Shown: positions 1-9,737, counted from the stretch's first letter. The stretch: 64,000 nt of DNA from Telluria beijingensis (GCF_030770395.1 NZ_CP132480.1:1537335-1601334), one strand, 5' to 3'. The notes: a model not told the origin generated them from the letters alone. Made by a program: numbers and translations.

Positions 1-417
1 GAAGGCGAAGAAATCGTGGGCGACTACCGCGCGCAGGGCCTGACCCTGGGCCGCCACCCGCTGGCGCTGCTGCGCGAACGCCTGCTCAAGCAGCGCTTCA
101 TGCCGGCGTCGGATCTGATGCATTTCCAGGACGGCCAGCTGGCGCGCGCCTGCGGCCTGGTCACGGTGCGCCAGCGGCCCGGCACGGCCAAGGGCGTGCT
201 GTTCATGACGCTGGAAGACGAGACCGGCAATATCAATGTGATCGTGTGGCCGACCCTGGTCGAGCAGCAGCGGCGCGAGGTACTCAATGCGCCGCTGCTG
301 GGGGTGTATGGTGTCTGGCAGCGCCAGGGGGAGGTGCGCCACCTGGTGGCCAAGCGGCTGGTGGATATGTCGCATTTGCTGGGCGGGCTGGATGCGCGCA
401 GCAGGGATTTTTGTTGA
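1..417 (+). CDS. dnaE2: Error-prone DNA polymerase DnaE2, C-terminal fragment
   Basis: The open frame enters from the left edge, so only the last 138 residues of a protein usually over 1000 aa long are present. The fragment carries the C-terminal OB-fold region of DnaE2 polymerases: the stretch around VTVRQRPGTAKGVLFMTLED, the following INVIVWP, and the closing DARSRDF tail are hallmarks of DnaE2 rather than replicative DnaE. DnaE2 is the SOS-inducible translesion polymerase that works with ImuA and ImuB; those genes would lie upstream, outside the window. It ends three bases before the convergently transcribed chemoreceptor gene, and no terminator is visible between them. Confidence 0.93.
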   Translation, partial: EGEEIVGDYRAQGLTLGRHPLALLRERLLKQRFMPASDLMHFQDGQLARACGLVTVRQRPGTAKGVLFMTLEDETGNINVIVWPTLVEQQRREVLNAPLLGVYGVWQRQGEVRHLVAKRLVDMSHLLGGLDARSRDFC

Positions 418-420
418 TGG

Positions 421-2067
421 TTATGCGGTGGTTGGACGCGTGGACGGCAAAGCCGTCCACCCCACGGTGCTTATTGCGGTCGCTTCACGCGCTGCCCGAC
501 CCGGCGCGCTTGCCTGCAACTGGAACACCTGCAAGGCCTGCGACACCTCGTCGGTCTGCCTTGCCAGCGTGGCCGCCGCGGCGGCCGCTTCTTCCACCAG
601 CGCCGCGTTCTGCTGCGTGATCGCGTCGAGCTGCGTCACTGCCTGGTTGACCTGGCCGATGCCTCCCGACTGCTCGCGCGTGCTGCTTGCGATCTCGTCC
701 ATCACGCGGGTGACCTGGTCGACCGCGCCCACCACTTCCTGGATCGCCGCGCCGGCCGCCACGCTCAGGCGGTTGCCGTTGCCGACGTCCACGATCGAGG
801 CGTCGATCAGCGCCTTGATCTCCTTGGCCGCGACCGCGCTGCGCTGGGCCAGCGTGCGCACTTCGCCCGCCACCACCGCGAAACCGCGGCCCTGCTCACC
901 GGCGCGCGCCGCTTCCACGGCGGCGTTCAGGGCCAGGATATTGGTCTGGAAGGCGATGCCGTCGATCATGCCGACGATGTCGAGCACCTTGTGCGACGAG
1001 GCGCTGATCGCTTCCATCGTGCTCACCACCTGGTCGACTGTGCGCTGGCCGTTGCTGGCCGTCGTGGCGGCGCGGCGCGCCAGGTCGCTGGCTCCATTGA
1101 CGCTTTCGGCGCTCTGCGCCACGTTGTGGGTCAGCTGTTCCATGCTGGCCGCCGTCTGTTGCAGGTTGGACGATTGGGTCTCGGTGCGGCTCGACAGGTC
1201 CAGGTTGCCGGTCGCGATTTCCCCGGTCGCGTGGCGGATCTCGTCGAAGTTGGCGCGCACGTCGCCGATCACGCTGAACAGGTTGACCGCCGACTGGCGC
1301 AGGGCCGCCACCAGCTGGCCCATTTCGTCGTCGCGGCGCGGCGCCAGGCGGCAGGTGAGGTCGCCGCCGGCCAGGCGGCGCGCGAAGCGCGAGGCGTCGG
1401 CCAGCGGCGCCAGCACGTTGCGGCGCAGGCTGGACCACAGGCCCAGCACCATGGCCAGCGAAGCTGCCAGCGACAGCAAGGTCCACGCCGGCAGGCCATC
1501 GCGCCAGCATTCGACCGTGATCGCCGCCAGCAGCACGGCCAGCAGGCCCATGCCGCCGTCGACCTGCGCGCGCAGCGACAGTCGGCCCAGCGCCGCCAGG
1601 CGCCCGCGCAGGCCGCCGTGTTCGACGCGGCCATTGCGCAGCACCAGGCCACGTGGATTGCCGGCCTTGAATTCGGCGTACAGCGCCGCCGCTTCGCGCA
1701 CCTGCCCGCGGGCCGGCTTGGTGCGCACCGACATATAGCCGACCGCCTGGCCGTTCTCGAGCACCGGCGTCACGTTCGCATACACCCAGTAATAATCGCC
1801 GTTCTTGCAGCGGTTCTTGACCATGCCGCTCCACGGCTGGCCGGCGCGGATCGTCCGCCACATGTCGGCGAAGGCCTCGGCCGGCATGTCCGGATGGCGC
1901 AGGATGTTCTGCGGCGCGCCGATCAGCTCTTTTTCGGTAAAGCCGCTGACCTGCATGAAATACGGGTTCGCATAGCGAATATTGCCCTGCAAATCGGTGG
2001 TGGAGACGATGGTCTTGTCGCCGGCGAGCTGGTATTCGTTATCGGTGATCGGCGTGTTCAGGCGCAT
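421..2067 (-). CDS. Aer-like methyl-accepting chemotaxis protein with N-terminal PAS domain
   Basis: This 548-residue receptor starts with a PAS domain (about residues 15-115, with the [13 protein letters not shown] segment typical of Aer-type redox-sensing PAS). A hydrophobic segment (about 165-205), a HAMP linker and a full signalling domain follow. The hairpin tip is conserved ([20 protein letters not shown]). It should sense the redox or energy state and signal to CheA/CheW. The ATG was chosen because GAAAGAA lies 6 bases upstream; a TTG seven codons earlier has no ribosome site. The C-terminus ends without a CheR-docking pentapeptide, unlike the second receptor in this window. No chemotaxis genes adjoin it. 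Confidence 0.9.
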   Translation of the reverse strand: MRLNTPITDNEYQLAGDKTIVSTTDLQGNIRYANPYFMQVSGFTEKELIGAPQNILRHPDMPAEAFADMWRTIRAGQPWSGMVKNRCKNGDYYWVYANVTPVLENGQAVGYMSVRTKPARGQVREAAALYAEFKAGNPRGLVLRNGRVEHGGLRGRLAALGRLSLRAQVDGGMGLLAVLLAAITVECWRDGLPAWTLLSLAASLAMVLGLWSSLRRNVLAPLADASRFARRLAGGDLTCRLAPRRDDEMGQLVAALRQSAVNLFSVIGDVRANFDEIRHATGEIATGNLDLSSRTETQSSNLQQTAASMEQLTHNVAQSAESVNGASDLARRAATTASNGQRTVDQVVSTMEAISASSHKVLDIVGMIDGIAFQTNILALNAAVEAARAGEQGRGFAVVAGEVRTLAQRSAVAAKEIKALIDASIVDVGNGNRLSVAAGAAIQEVVGAVDQVTRVMDEIASSTREQSGGIGQVNQAVTQLDAITQQNAALVEEAAAAAATLARQTDEVSQALQVFQLQASAPGRAAREATAISTVGWTALPSTRPTTA

Positions 2068-2286
2068 ACGGTTCTTTCGACAGGGCAATGGGTCAGAAAA
2101 GTATAGCCATAGCCGATGAGGCCGTCTGCGGTTGAAAGCGCAAATTCAGTAAAAAACAACGAAAAATCAGCAAAATCACTAACTGACTTTCGGGCCGGTT
2201 TCTCTGCTGGCAAGGGTGACCACAAACAGGCTGTTCATTGTTGATAGAATGGAACCAGGGATGAAGAACGCCACGACAGGATGACC

Positions 2287-3315
2287 ATGGATAAAACGGG
2301 CCGCAGCAGGGGCAGGGGAACGGGGCGCGCGACGCTCGAGCAGGTGGCGGGCATGGCCGGGGTGTCGATCATGACCGCCTCGCGCGCGCTGAGCCAGCCG
2401 CAGATGGTCTCCGAAGCCACCCGGGTCAAGGTGGAGCGCGCGGTGGCGGAGCTGGGCTATGTGCCCAACCGCGCGGCGCGCGCGCTGGCCTCGTCGCAGT
2501 CGCACGTGATCGTGGTGCTGGTGCCGTCCCTGTCCAACGCCGTGTTCACCGCCGTCCTCGAAGGCATCCACGACGCCGTCGCGCCGGGCCAGTACCAGCT
2601 CCTGATCGGCAACACCTATTATTCGCAGGCCGAAGAAGAAAAGCTGCTGCGCACCTACCTGCAATCGAGCCCGGACGGCATCCTGTTCTCGAGCCAGGCG
2701 CACAGCCCGGCCGTGGCGAAGATGCTGGAGGCGTCGCAGGTGCCGGCGGTATCGATGATGGACCTGTCCGACGCCCCCGGCGACCTGTCGGTCGGCTTCT
2801 CGCAATTCGAGGCCGGCATGGAGATGACGCGCCACCTGCTCAGGAAGGGCTACCGCCGCATCGGCTTCATGGGCGCCCAGCTCGACGAGCGCACCTTGCG
2901 CCGCGCCGACGGCTACCGCGCCGCGATGGTCGAGGCGGGCCTGGCCGACCCAAGGCTCGAGATGATGGTGCCCGACCGTTCCACGATCGCGCTCGGCGCC
3001 GAATTGATGGGGCAGATGATGACGAACATGCCCGACTGCGACGCCGTCTTCTGTTGCAACGACGACCTGGCCCACGGCGCCGTCTTTCACTGCCAGCGCC
3101 ACGGCATCCGCATCCCGCAGGACATCGCCGTCAGCGGCTTCAACGACCTTCCGGCATCGGCATGGATGATGCCGTCCCTGACCACCATCGACACGCCGCG
3201 CTACCAGATCGGCTTCGAGGCCGCCGGCCTGCTGCTGCAGGTGATCAAGGGCCAGCAACCCGAACGCAAGCGCATCGACCTCGGCTTCACCTTGCGCGAG
3301 CGCGAGAGCGCCTGA
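2287..3315 (+). CDS. gntR: LacI-family transcriptional repressor, GntR (gluconate) type
   Basis: This 342-residue regulator has an N-terminal LacI helix-turn-helix (ATLEQVAGMAGVSIMTASRAL) and hinge followed by a periplasmic-binding-protein-like effector domain. Several blocks match E. coli GntR as I recall it, notably GAQLDERT, DAVFCCNDDLAHGAVFHCQR and the closing LDLGFTL-like segment, so gluconate or 6-phosphogluconate is the likely inducer. The second ATG is preferred because AGGA sits five bases before it and directly abuts the first ATG six bases upstream. The gluconokinase gene follows on the same strand. A dyad matching the GntR operator pattern lies in that promoter and another in the MFS-GH94 promoter, so it probably represses both. 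Confidence 0.88.
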   Translation: MDKTGRSRGRGTGRATLEQVAGMAGVSIMTASRALSQPQMVSEATRVKVERAVAELGYVPNRAARALASSQSHVIVVLVPSLSNAVFTAVLEGIHDAVAPGQYQLLIGNTYYSQAEEEKLLRTYLQSSPDGILFSSQAHSPAVAKMLEASQVPAVSMMDLSDAPGDLSVGFSQFEAGMEMTRHLLRKGYRRIGFMGAQLDERTLRRADGYRAAMVEAGLADPRLEMMVPDRSTIALGAELMGQMMTNMPDCDAVFCCNDDLAHGAVFHCQRHGIRIPQDIAVSGFNDLPASAWMMPSLTTIDTPRYQIGFEAAGLLLQVIKGQQPERKRIDLGFTLRERESA

Positions 3316-3327
3316 TGCCTGACGGCC

Positions 3328-3357
3328 TTTACATCGCTCCTCCATCGGGGCTACAAT
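3328..3357 (+). promoter_or_regulatory. Gluconokinase promoter
   Basis: A -35 TTTACA and a -10 TACAAT are separated by 18 bp in the gap between gntR and gntK. Transcription would start near 3364, placing the dyad at 3368-3383 at about +5 to +20. gntK can therefore be transcribed independently of the regulator gene. Confidence 0.6.
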
Positions 3358-3367
3358 CGGCACTTCG

Positions 3368-3383
3368 ATGTTAGCGTTAACAT
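3368..3383. promoter_or_regulatory. GntR-type operator in front of gntK
   Basis: ATGTTAGCGTTAACAT is a 16-bp dyad with seven of eight half-site positions symmetrical. It resembles the E. coli GntR operator (ATGTTACCGGTAACAT from memory) and lies just downstream of the predicted transcription start, a repressing position. It ends one base before the GAGG ribosome binding site. A 14-of-16 match lies in the MFS-GH94 promoter. Confidence 0.72.
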
Positions 3384-3389
3384 GAGGAA

Positions 3390-3905
3390 ATGACGACACA
3401 AGCGCACGAGGACAAGGGGACCGCCTGGGTGGTGATGGGCGTGAGCGGCTGCGGCAAGAGCAAGATCGGCTCGATGCTGGCGGACGCCCTCGGCATCCCC
3501 TTCATCGAAGGCGATGCCTTCCACTCCGAGACCAATGTCGCCAAGATGTCGGCCGGCACCGCGCTGACCGACGACGACCGCCGCGACTGGCTGCTGTCCT
3601 TGCGCGACAAGCTGGCCGCGCGCGAGGGCGGGGCGGTGCTGTCGTGCTCCTCGCTCAAGCGCGCCTACCGCGACCTGCTGCGCGGCGCCGGCGGCGACGT
3701 GCGCTTCGTGCACCTGGCCGGAGAGCGCAGCCTGCTGGAACAGCGCGTCAGCAACCGCCCCGGCCACTACATGCCGCCGTCGCTGCTCGACAGCCAGCTG
3801 TGCACGCTCGAACCCCTGCAGCCGGACGAAGCCGGCATCACGCTCGATATTCGCGACACGCCCGAACGACTGGTCGCGCAAATCCTCGCCACCATCCCCG
3901 CCTGA
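3390..3905 (+). CDS. gntK: Gluconokinase
   Basis: This enzyme (171 aa, the usual size for the GntK/IdnK family) phosphorylates D-gluconate to 6-phosphogluconate with ATP, feeding the Entner-Doudoroff and pentose phosphate routes. The P-loop GVSGCGKS is at residues 17-24. The family segments EGDAFHSETNVAKMSAGTALTDDDR and CSSLKRAYRD are present, as is the late SNRPGHYMPPSLLDSQ lid region. It is cytoplasmic. No gluconate permease gene is adjacent; the only nearby transporter is the MFS carrier of the GH94 operon, so the gluconate may arise inside the cell from a disaccharide acid. Confidence 0.95.
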   Translation: MTTQAHEDKGTAWVVMGVSGCGKSKIGSMLADALGIPFIEGDAFHSETNVAKMSAGTALTDDDRRDWLLSLRDKLAAREGGAVLSCSSLKRAYRDLLRGAGGDVRFVHLAGERSLLEQRVSNRPGHYMPPSLLDSQLCTLEPLQPDEAGITLDIRDTPERLVAQILATIPA

Positions 3906-3918
3906 TCCGCACCGCCGG

Positions 3919-3939
3919 CCCCGCCGTATGCCGGCGGGG
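3919..3939 (+). terminator. Hairpin after gntK
   Basis: A perfect 8-bp GC stem (CCCCGCCG paired with CGGCGGGG) closes a 5-base loop 13 bases after the gntK stop. No U-tract follows, so intrinsic termination would be weak. Confidence 0.5.
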
Positions 3940-3967
3940 TAATCGCGCGCACGCCATCCACACTGTA

Positions 3968-3996
3968 TGGACACGCTCCACAAATCGGACTATATT
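3968..3996 (+). promoter_or_regulatory. Promoter of the GH16 glucanase gene
   Basis: A -35 TGGACA and a -10 TATATT are separated by exactly 17 bp. The start would fall near 4003, leaving a long 140-base leader to the GTG start codon. The operator at 4009-4024 lies at about +7 to +22. Confidence 0.62.
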
Positions 3997-4008
3997 TTAC
4001 GTTCCTGA

Positions 4009-4024
4009 TTGGAAAGGTTTCCAA
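4009..4024. promoter_or_regulatory. LacI-type operator O1 of the GH16 gene
   Basis: TTGGAAAGGTTTCCAA is a 16-bp dyad with one central asymmetry, directly downstream of the predicted start. Its sequence differs from the gntK operator, so a different LacI-family regulator, not encoded in this window, is expected to bind it. Confidence 0.65.
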
Positions 4025-4142
4025 CTCCGCATTCCGCCCGAATCTGCACGACATCATTCGAGACCAACGCACAGTTGGCGAGGCGCGGCACGGCCATCCG
4101 GCATGGGCTGCATTTTCTTGTAGTGAGAACCGAGGAGTCGAC

Positions 4143-5924
4143 GTGAATCAACAGATCCAACATCATCGCTCGATATGGAAACCTTTCCAAATGCTCATGG
4201 CAGGTGCGCTGCTGGCGTGCGGCGCGCAGGCCACGGCCAGCGTCACCAATCCGGTCATCGGCCAGTTGCTATGGTCCGACGAGTTCAACGGCAGCAGCGT
4301 GAACACCGGCGTGTGGAACCTGCAGGACGGGAATGGCTGCCAGATCGGCCTGTGCGGCTATGGCAACGCCGAGCTGCAATACTACAGCCCCAATAACGCC
4401 AGCATCGTCAACGTGCCCTTCGAATCGGGCACGCGCGCGCTGGCGATCCAGGCGCGCAGCCAGACGATCGGTAGCAATGTGTTCACCTCGGCCCGCCTCG
4501 ACACGAAGAACAAGGTGCAGGTGCAGTACGGGATGATCGAGGTGCGCATGGCCGCACCGAACCTCGGCACCGGCTTGTGGCCGGCCGCGTGGATGCTGGG
4601 CGTGAGCCCGCAGACCTGGCCGCGCAACGGCGAGATCGACATCATGGAGGCGGGGCACCGGGCGTCCGAACGGGCGCATGGCGGCGCGCCGTCGTCGAAC
4701 CACTTCGTCGGCTCGAACGTCATTACCTGGCAGCAGGCGGCCTGCGTGCCGGGCAACGAGAGCTGCGCCGCGTCGACCGCATGGCAGACCAAGAACTGGT
4801 ACGTGCCCCAGAATTCGCTGGCGAACCGTTTCGTCATCTACCGCTTCTACTGGGACGAGAGCCAGATGCGCTTCACGACGGTCGACAACGGCGTCGAGCA
4901 CAATATGTACAACGCGCCGCTGCCGGTCAATTCGACTGCGCTGCAGGCGCCGTTCTACCTGCTGCTGAACATGGCCGTGGGCGGCAACTTCACGGACGCC
5001 GCCAATCCGGGGCAGGTGACGGCGCCGCTGCCGGGCACCATGTACGTCGATTACGTCCGCGTGTACCAGCTCGACGGCAAGGGCCAAGTCAAGCTGGGCG
5101 ACCAGACCGTGCCCGAAGTGGCCGGCAAGTTCGGCGTGTTCACCGACACCACGGCGGTCAACGACAAGCTGGTGGCGGGCACCAGTTCCGACATCTTCCT
5201 GTGGAATGCCGGGTCCACCGGCGCCGGCACTACCGCGCCGTTCGAAGGCAATAACGTCATTGCCTGGAGCTACAACACGCCGGGCCAGTGGTTCGGCGGC
5301 GGCATCCAGGCGCGCCAGGCGCGCAACCTGAGTAACTACCGCGCCAACGGCACCGTGAAATTCCGCATCCGGATCCCGGCCAATGTCGGCTTCAGGATCG
5401 GCATCGGCGACACCTATACGAACCAGAACTGGGTCAACTTCCCGGCCAACGCCACGACCCATGGCCTGGTGCGTAACGGCCAGTGGGCCCAGGCGTCGAT
5501 CCCGGTCTCGACCCTGCTCGGACCATTGGTCGCGGCCCAGTCGATCCACGACATCTTCATGATCTCGAGCATCGACGGCGCTCTGCCATCATCGACTTTC
5601 CAGTTCGCGATCGACGACATCGTGTGGGAGTCGGGCGGTGGCGGCACCACGCCGCCACCCGAGCCGAGCGGACCGACCTCGGTCAGCCAGACCTCGTCGA
5701 CGATGCTGCAGTTCCGCACCACCACCGGCGGCTGGGCCGACGTGCACTACACCGTCAACAACGGGCCGCAGCAGAACGTGCGCATGCAGCTCGCCGGCGG
5801 GACCAACACGTACACGGCGGGCGGGCTGAAGATCGGCGACGTGGTGCGCTACTGGTTCACTTACTGGGATACGCAGCGCAGTTTTGCGGTCGATACCCAG
5901 CAGCAGGCGCACACGATGCAATAG
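4143..5924 (+). CDS. Secreted GH16 beta-glucanase (laminarinase type) with C-terminal CBM56-like domain
   Basis: This 593-residue secreted enzyme has a signal peptide (hydrophobic core about residues 17-30) and a GH16 catalytic domain to about residue 310. The active-site motif GEIDIMEAG supplies nucleophile E164 and acid/base E169. A jelly-roll-like glucan-binding module (about 320-495, starting VFTDTTAVNDKL) and a Gly/Pro linker follow. The final ~85 residues resemble CBM56, a beta-1,3-glucan binding module (QFRTTTGGWADVHYTVN). It should cleave laminarin-like or mixed-linkage beta-glucans outside the cell. The GTG start has AGGAG five bases upstream. It converges on the GH94 gene with only 20 bases between stops. 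Confidence 0.92.
   Translation: MNQQIQHHRSIWKPFQMLMAGALLACGAQATASVTNPVIGQLLWSDEFNGSSVNTGVWNLQDGNGCQIGLCGYGNAELQYYSPNNASIVNVPFESGTRALAIQARSQTIGSNVFTSARLDTKNKVQVQYGMIEVRMAAPNLGTGLWPAAWMLGVSPQTWPRNGEIDIMEAGHRASERAHGGAPSSNHFVGSNVITWQQAACVPGNESCAASTAWQTKNWYVPQNSLANRFVIYRFYWDESQMRFTTVDNGVEHNMYNAPLPVNSTALQAPFYLLLNMAVGGNFTDAANPGQVTAPLPGTMYVDYVRVYQLDGKGQVKLGDQTVPEVAGKFGVFTDTTAVNDKLVAGTSSDIFLWNAGSTGAGTTAPFEGNNVIAWSYNTPGQWFGGGIQARQARNLSNYRANGTVKFRIRIPANVGFRIGIGDTYTNQNWVNFPANATTHGLVRNGQWAQASIPVSTLLGPLVAAQSIHDIFMISSIDGALPSSTFQFAIDDIVWESGGGGTTPPPEPSGPTSVSQTSSTMLQFRTTTGGWADVHYTVNNGPQQNVRMQLAGGTNTYTAGGLKIGDVVRYWFTYWDTQRSFAVDTQQQAHTMQ
4176..4189. promoter_or_regulatory. Second copy of the GH16 operator inside the coding sequence (O2)
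   Basis: TGGAAACCTTTCCA is the exact reverse complement of the 14-bp core of the upstream operator. It encodes residues 12-16 of the pre-protein. The centres are 166 bp apart, close to 16 helical turns, compatible with a looped tetrameric LacI-type repressor. Confidence 0.55.
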
Positions 5925-5944
5925 CGTTGCCCCGCATGTAACGG

Positions 5945-8314
5945 TCAAGGAACGGTGACGGCCAGCCGATAGCTGCGGCCTGCCTCGATGTTGTCGATGC
6001 GGGCCGCGGGCAGCGCCACGCCATCGCATTCGACCGTGACCCGATCGACCGCGCCACGCTTGATCTCGACTTCGAACACCGCGCCGCGGAAGCGCCGCGT
6101 CACCGACATGCCGTCCCAGCTCGATGGCAGTTGCGGCGCCACCGTCAGGCCTTTCGCATCGCCCTTCAGGCCGCACAGGCCTTCGACCAGGCAGCGGTAG
6201 ACCCAGGCCACGGTGCCGGTGTTGAACAGCTGGCTCGAACGCCCAGCGGTGCGTGGATATTCCTTCCAGGCGCCGCGGTAGTAATTGGGGATGAATACCG
6301 GCAGCTGGCCGCGCTGCAGGTAGTCGTCCAGGCCCGGGCCGGGGATCATCTTGCGCAGCGCGTCGAAGGCGCGGTCGGCCTCGCCGATCGTGTACAGGCT
6401 GTAGATGTAGAACACCGAGGCGTGGTTGTACACCGCGCCGTTCTCAGCCGAGCCGGGATGCTTTTGCGTGACGCGGCCGACGTCTTCGCGCATGGCGCTG
6501 TAGGGCGGGGCGAACATCTGCACGCCGAACGGCGTGCGCAACTGTTCGTCGATCGCCCGCAGCATCAGGGCGCGTTGCGCCTCGCTGGCGGCGCCCGACA
6601 GGAAGGCCCAGCTTTGCGGGTTCAGGTAGATGCGGCCTTCGGTGTCGCTGGCGACGCCGAACTTGACGTCGTCGTCCGTGATGCCGCGCGCGAACCAGGC
6701 GCCATCCCACAGGTGGGCCTCGGCTGCGCCGTTCATCGCTTCGGCGCCGGCGCGATAGTGGGTCAGCGACTGGGCGTCGCCGCGCGCTGCGCATACCTCG
6801 GCCCACAGCTTGAGCGCATAGGCTGCCGCCACCGTCAGCCAGCCCGAGACGCCGCGGCCTTTATAGCCGACCATATTCATCGGATCGCACCAGTCGCCCT
6901 GCTCGATGTACGACAGGCCGCGCGGGTCGCGCCGCTGCAGGAGCCAGTCCATCGCCAGCGAGATGCGTTCGAACACGCTTTTCACCTGGCCGTCGTGGCT
7001 CGCGACCGGGACGTCGAGGATGGCGTCGTCGCCGGTCTCGTCGAGATAGGCGCGCAGGCAGACCGGCAGCCAGACGCAGTGGTCGGTGTGCGGGATCTGG
7101 TTGATGTACTTCAGTTCCGCGCCTTCGAACAGCAGGATCCCGTCCGGCATCGCGCCATTGGCCTCCTGCTGGCTCAGCGCATGCAGGAAGGCGGCGCGCG
7201 CCACGGCCGGCTTGATGAAGGCCATGCCCATATTGTCCTGCAGGTAGTTGCGGGTCTGCGGGTCGGTGCTCAGGCGGTTGACGTCGCCGTGGTAATACAC
7301 CTGGCGCGCCAGCCAGGTGTTGACGAAGTTGTCGAGTTCGCGGTCCGGCGTCCTGACCTGGATGACGCCTTCGCCTTGCGCGATATAGGCCGCGTAGTCG
7401 CGCGCGGCGGCGGCGAAGCCTTCTTCGCTCAGGTAGCGCGCGCGCAGCGCTTCGATCTCGGCATCGTCGAAGGCGGGGCCGAACAGGAAGCGGCGCGTCG
7501 TCGCTTCGCTCGGCGCCAGCGCCAGCCGGTACTGGACCACGGCGGCCGGCGTCTCGTAGCGCGCGTCGCCGCATCCCAGGCGTTCGTTCGCCAACGCCGA
7601 CGGCGCGTGCAGGCCGCCTTCGCCTTCGAAGGCGATCTGCCCCGTCTCCCAGGCGTCCGGCGCCTGCTCGCACAGCAGCACGGTGCGGTCCTTGAACAGG
7701 CGGTTCTTGAAATAGTCTTCGAGTTTCTGGTAGGGCGTGACGCTCGACGCCACGATGCCACCCAGGTCGTGCCGGTACTCGCTTGATTGGTTCATCCACG
7801 ACATGTAGCCGATCGTGAAATACGGGTAGACGCTGATGCGGCGCGGGCGTTCCGACAGGTTCGTCACCTGCATCGACCACAGCTCGGCGACGTCGTCGAC
7901 CGGCAGCGACAGCACCAGTTCGATGCGGATGCCGAATTTTTCGACGGTCCAGCGCAGGTCGTGGCGGCCGACCGAGAATTCGAACAGGTCGACCCCGCCG
8001 CGCACCGGCTCGTAGGGCGCCGAGAACAGTTCGCCCGTGTCTTCGTCCTTCACGTAGAAGAAGCGGCCCGGATGGTGGGCGTAGTAGTGCTGCTCCGGCT
8101 GCATGAAGGACTTGGCCTGCATGTTCGGCGCATGCGAATACTTGCTCGGCTCCGGCTGCATGAACTGGGCGGTGGCGTAGCCGCGGCAGGTCGACTGGAT
8201 CATCATCCTGCGGTTCCACAGGAAGCCGCCGGCCTGCGGCATCGCGGTGGGGCTGGTCAGCACATAGCGGTCGTCTTGCGGGTACAGCATGGATGGAATC
8301 TCCAGTGAGTTCAT
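5945..8314 (-). CDS. GH94 glycoside phosphorylase, probable cellobionic (aldobionic) acid phosphorylase
   Basis: This cytoplasmic enzyme (789 aa) has GH94 architecture: an N-terminal beta-sandwich, an (alpha/alpha)6 catalytic barrel and a C-terminal sheet. The general acid is predicted to be D474 in [12 protein letters not shown]94 enzymes phosphorolyse beta-glucosides to glucose 1-phosphate plus the reducing-end unit. The length, and R614 and K618 four residues apart, fit the gluconate-binding pair I recall from cellobionic acid phosphorylase. The neighbourhood (gluconokinase, GntR-like repressor, shared operator) supports gluconate as product. Laminaribiose or cellobiose phosphorylase remain alternatives. 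The start overlaps the transporter stop (ATGA) with AAGG upstream; an ATG at 8290 with GGAG is also possible. Confidence 0.85.
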   Translation of the reverse strand: MNSLEIPSMLYPQDDRYVLTSPTAMPQAGGFLWNRRMMIQSTCRGYATAQFMQPEPSKYSHAPNMQAKSFMQPEQHYYAHHPGRFFYVKDEDTGELFSAPYEPVRGGVDLFEFSVGRHDLRWTVEKFGIRIELVLSLPVDDVAELWSMQVTNLSERPRRISVYPYFTIGYMSWMNQSSEYRHDLGGIVASSVTPYQKLEDYFKNRLFKDRTVLLCEQAPDAWETGQIAFEGEGGLHAPSALANERLGCGDARYETPAAVVQYRLALAPSEATTRRFLFGPAFDDAEIEALRARYLSEEGFAAAARDYAAYIAQGEGVIQVRTPDRELDNFVNTWLARQVYYHGDVNRLSTDPQTRNYLQDNMGMAFIKPAVARAAFLHALSQQEANGAMPDGILLFEGAELKYINQIPHTDHCVWLPVCLRAYLDETGDDAILDVPVASHDGQVKSVFERISLAMDWLLQRRDPRGLSYIEQGDWCDPMNMVGYKGRGVSGWLTVAAAYALKLWAEVCAARGDAQSLTHYRAGAEAMNGAAEAHLWDGAWFARGITDDDVKFGVASDTEGRIYLNPQSWAFLSGAASEAQRALMLRAIDEQLRTPFGVQMFAPPYSAMREDVGRVTQKHPGSAENGAVYNHASVFYIYSLYTIGEADRAFDALRKMIPGPGLDDYLQRGQLPVFIPNYYRGAWKEYPRTAGRSSQLFNTGTVAWVYRCLVEGLCGLKGDAKGLTVAPQLPSSWDGMSVTRRFRGAVFEVEIKRGAVDRVTVECDGVALPAARIDNIEAGRSYRLAVTVP

Positions 8315-9687
8315 GGCGCCGCCTTGCGCGCCGCCAGCTCGAGCTGCACGCGCGCCAGCAGTTTGCCGTCGAGGTTATAGAAGCACATCACCAGCACCGC
8401 CAGCAGGGCGAAGGCGGCCGGCACGAAGGACATCAGCCACACGATGCCGGCCTGCGAGCCGGTGGTCTGGGCCGCATTGGGCACGTAGCCGAGCGCCGTG
8501 AAGACGGCGCCGATCACGCTCACCGCGACCGCGGTGCCGAGCTTTTGCGAGAAGGTGGCGGCGGCGAAGGTCATGGCGGTGGCGCGGCGGCCGGTGGTCC
8601 ATTCGTTGTAGTCGGCGGTGTCGGCATACATCGAGAACGCCAGCGGCGACTTGGGGCCGAGCACGAAACCGGTGGCGGCCTGCAGCACGAACATCAGGTC
8701 GATGCGGTCGGCCGGGACCAGGAAGAAGGCGCTTGACAACACGGCGGTCGCGCTCATCAGGATAATCATGAGCAGCTTCTTGTCGACGAAGCGCGTCATG
8801 AGCGGCGTGCAGGCGGCGCCGATGGCGGCGAAGACCATATAGGTCGGCACGAAGCTCGCCATCAGCTCGGGGCGTTCGACCACGTACTTGAAGTAATAGG
8901 CCGAGGTGGTGGTGCGCAGGGTGATGGTCACCATGATCACCAGGGCCAGCACGAACAGCACCACCCACGGACGGTTGGCGGCCAGGTCGCGGATGTCGCG
9001 CCACACGTCGCTCTTCTGGCCGGGCGGCGGCGCGATGCGCTCGCGCGTGCCCACGAAGGTAACCAGGAACATCAGCGCGGCCGCGACGCTCCAGGCCACC
9101 ATGGTCAGTTGCCAGCCGCGGGCGTCGTCGCCGGCGCCGAACCAGTTCACCATGGCCGGGGTGGCGGCCGTCACCAGGGTACTGCCGCCGAAGGCGAAGA
9201 TGAAGCGCAGGCCGTTGATGGTCGAGCGTTCCTGCGGGTCGGCCGACATCACGCCGGACAGCGCGTTATACGGGATGTTGACGCAGGTGTAGAACACCAT
9301 CATCGCGAGGTAGCTGGCGTAGGCCCAGATGAGCTTGCCGTCGGCGTCGAGGTCGGGTGTGGTGTAGGTGAGCACGGCGGCGGCGCCGAGCGGGATCGAC
9401 ATCCACACCAGGTAGGGGCGGAACTTGCCGAAGCGGGTGCTGGTGCGGTCGGCGGCGGCGCCGATCAGCGGGTCGGTGAAGGCGTTGATCAGCTTGATCG
9501 AGGCGAGCAGGGTGGCGGCCTGGGCCGCCGAGATGCCGAAGGTGTCGGTGTAGAAGATCAGCAGGAAGGTCGCGATATTGGCCCAATAAAAATTGAAGCC
9601 CATGTCGGCCACGCCATAGCTGAGCTTTTCGCGCCAGCCAAGGGGGGCGTTCGCTGCCGCAGGTGTCTCGGGCCCGCGTTTGAACAT
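8311..9687 (-). CDS. MFS sugar transporter of the glycoside-pentoside-hexuronide (GPH) family
   Basis: This is a 458-residue inner-membrane symporter with about twelve hydrophobic segments. GPH landmarks are present: [22 protein letters not shown] near the N-terminus, [25 protein letters not shown] after helix 2, and [21 protein letters not shown] in the second half. It is the first gene of an operon with the GH94 phosphorylase and overlaps it by four bases, so it most likely imports that enzyme's substrate, a beta-linked glucosyl disaccharide or its aldonic acid. GGAGA is six bases before the ATG. The promoter and a GntR-type dyad lie immediately upstream. Confidence 0.92.
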   Translation of the reverse strand: MFKRGPETPAAANAPLGWREKLSYGVADMGFNFYWANIATFLLIFYTDTFGISAAQAATLLASIKLINAFTDPLIGAAADRTSTRFGKFRPYLVWMSIPLGAAAVLTYTTPDLDADGKLIWAYASYLAMMVFYTCVNIPYNALSGVMSADPQERSTINGLRFIFAFGGSTLVTAATPAMVNWFGAGDDARGWQLTMVAWSVAAALMFLVTFVGTRERIAPPPGQKSDVWRDIRDLAANRPWVVLFVLALVIMVTITLRTTTSAYYFKYVVERPELMASFVPTYMVFAAIGAACTPLMTRFVDKKLLMIILMSATAVLSSAFFLVPADRIDLMFVLQAATGFVLGPKSPLAFSMYADTADYNEWTTGRRATAMTFAAATFSQKLGTAVAVSVIGAVFTALGYVPNAAQTTGSQAGIVWLMSFVPAAFALLAVLVMCFYNLDGKLLARVQLELAARKAAP

Positions 9688-9713
9688 GCTTGTCTCCAGA
9701 TCTGTTTGGTATT

Positions 9714-9729
9714 ATGTGAGCGCTAACAT
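9714..9729. promoter_or_regulatory. GntR-type operator of the MFS-GH94 operon
   Basis: On the transcribed (minus) strand this reads ATGTTAGCGCTCACAT, identical to the gntK operator at 14 of 16 positions and sharing its first nine bases exactly. It lies at about +2 to +17 of the predicted transcript, the same relative place as in gntK. Confidence 0.68.
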
Positions 9730-9737
9730 ATGCTGTA

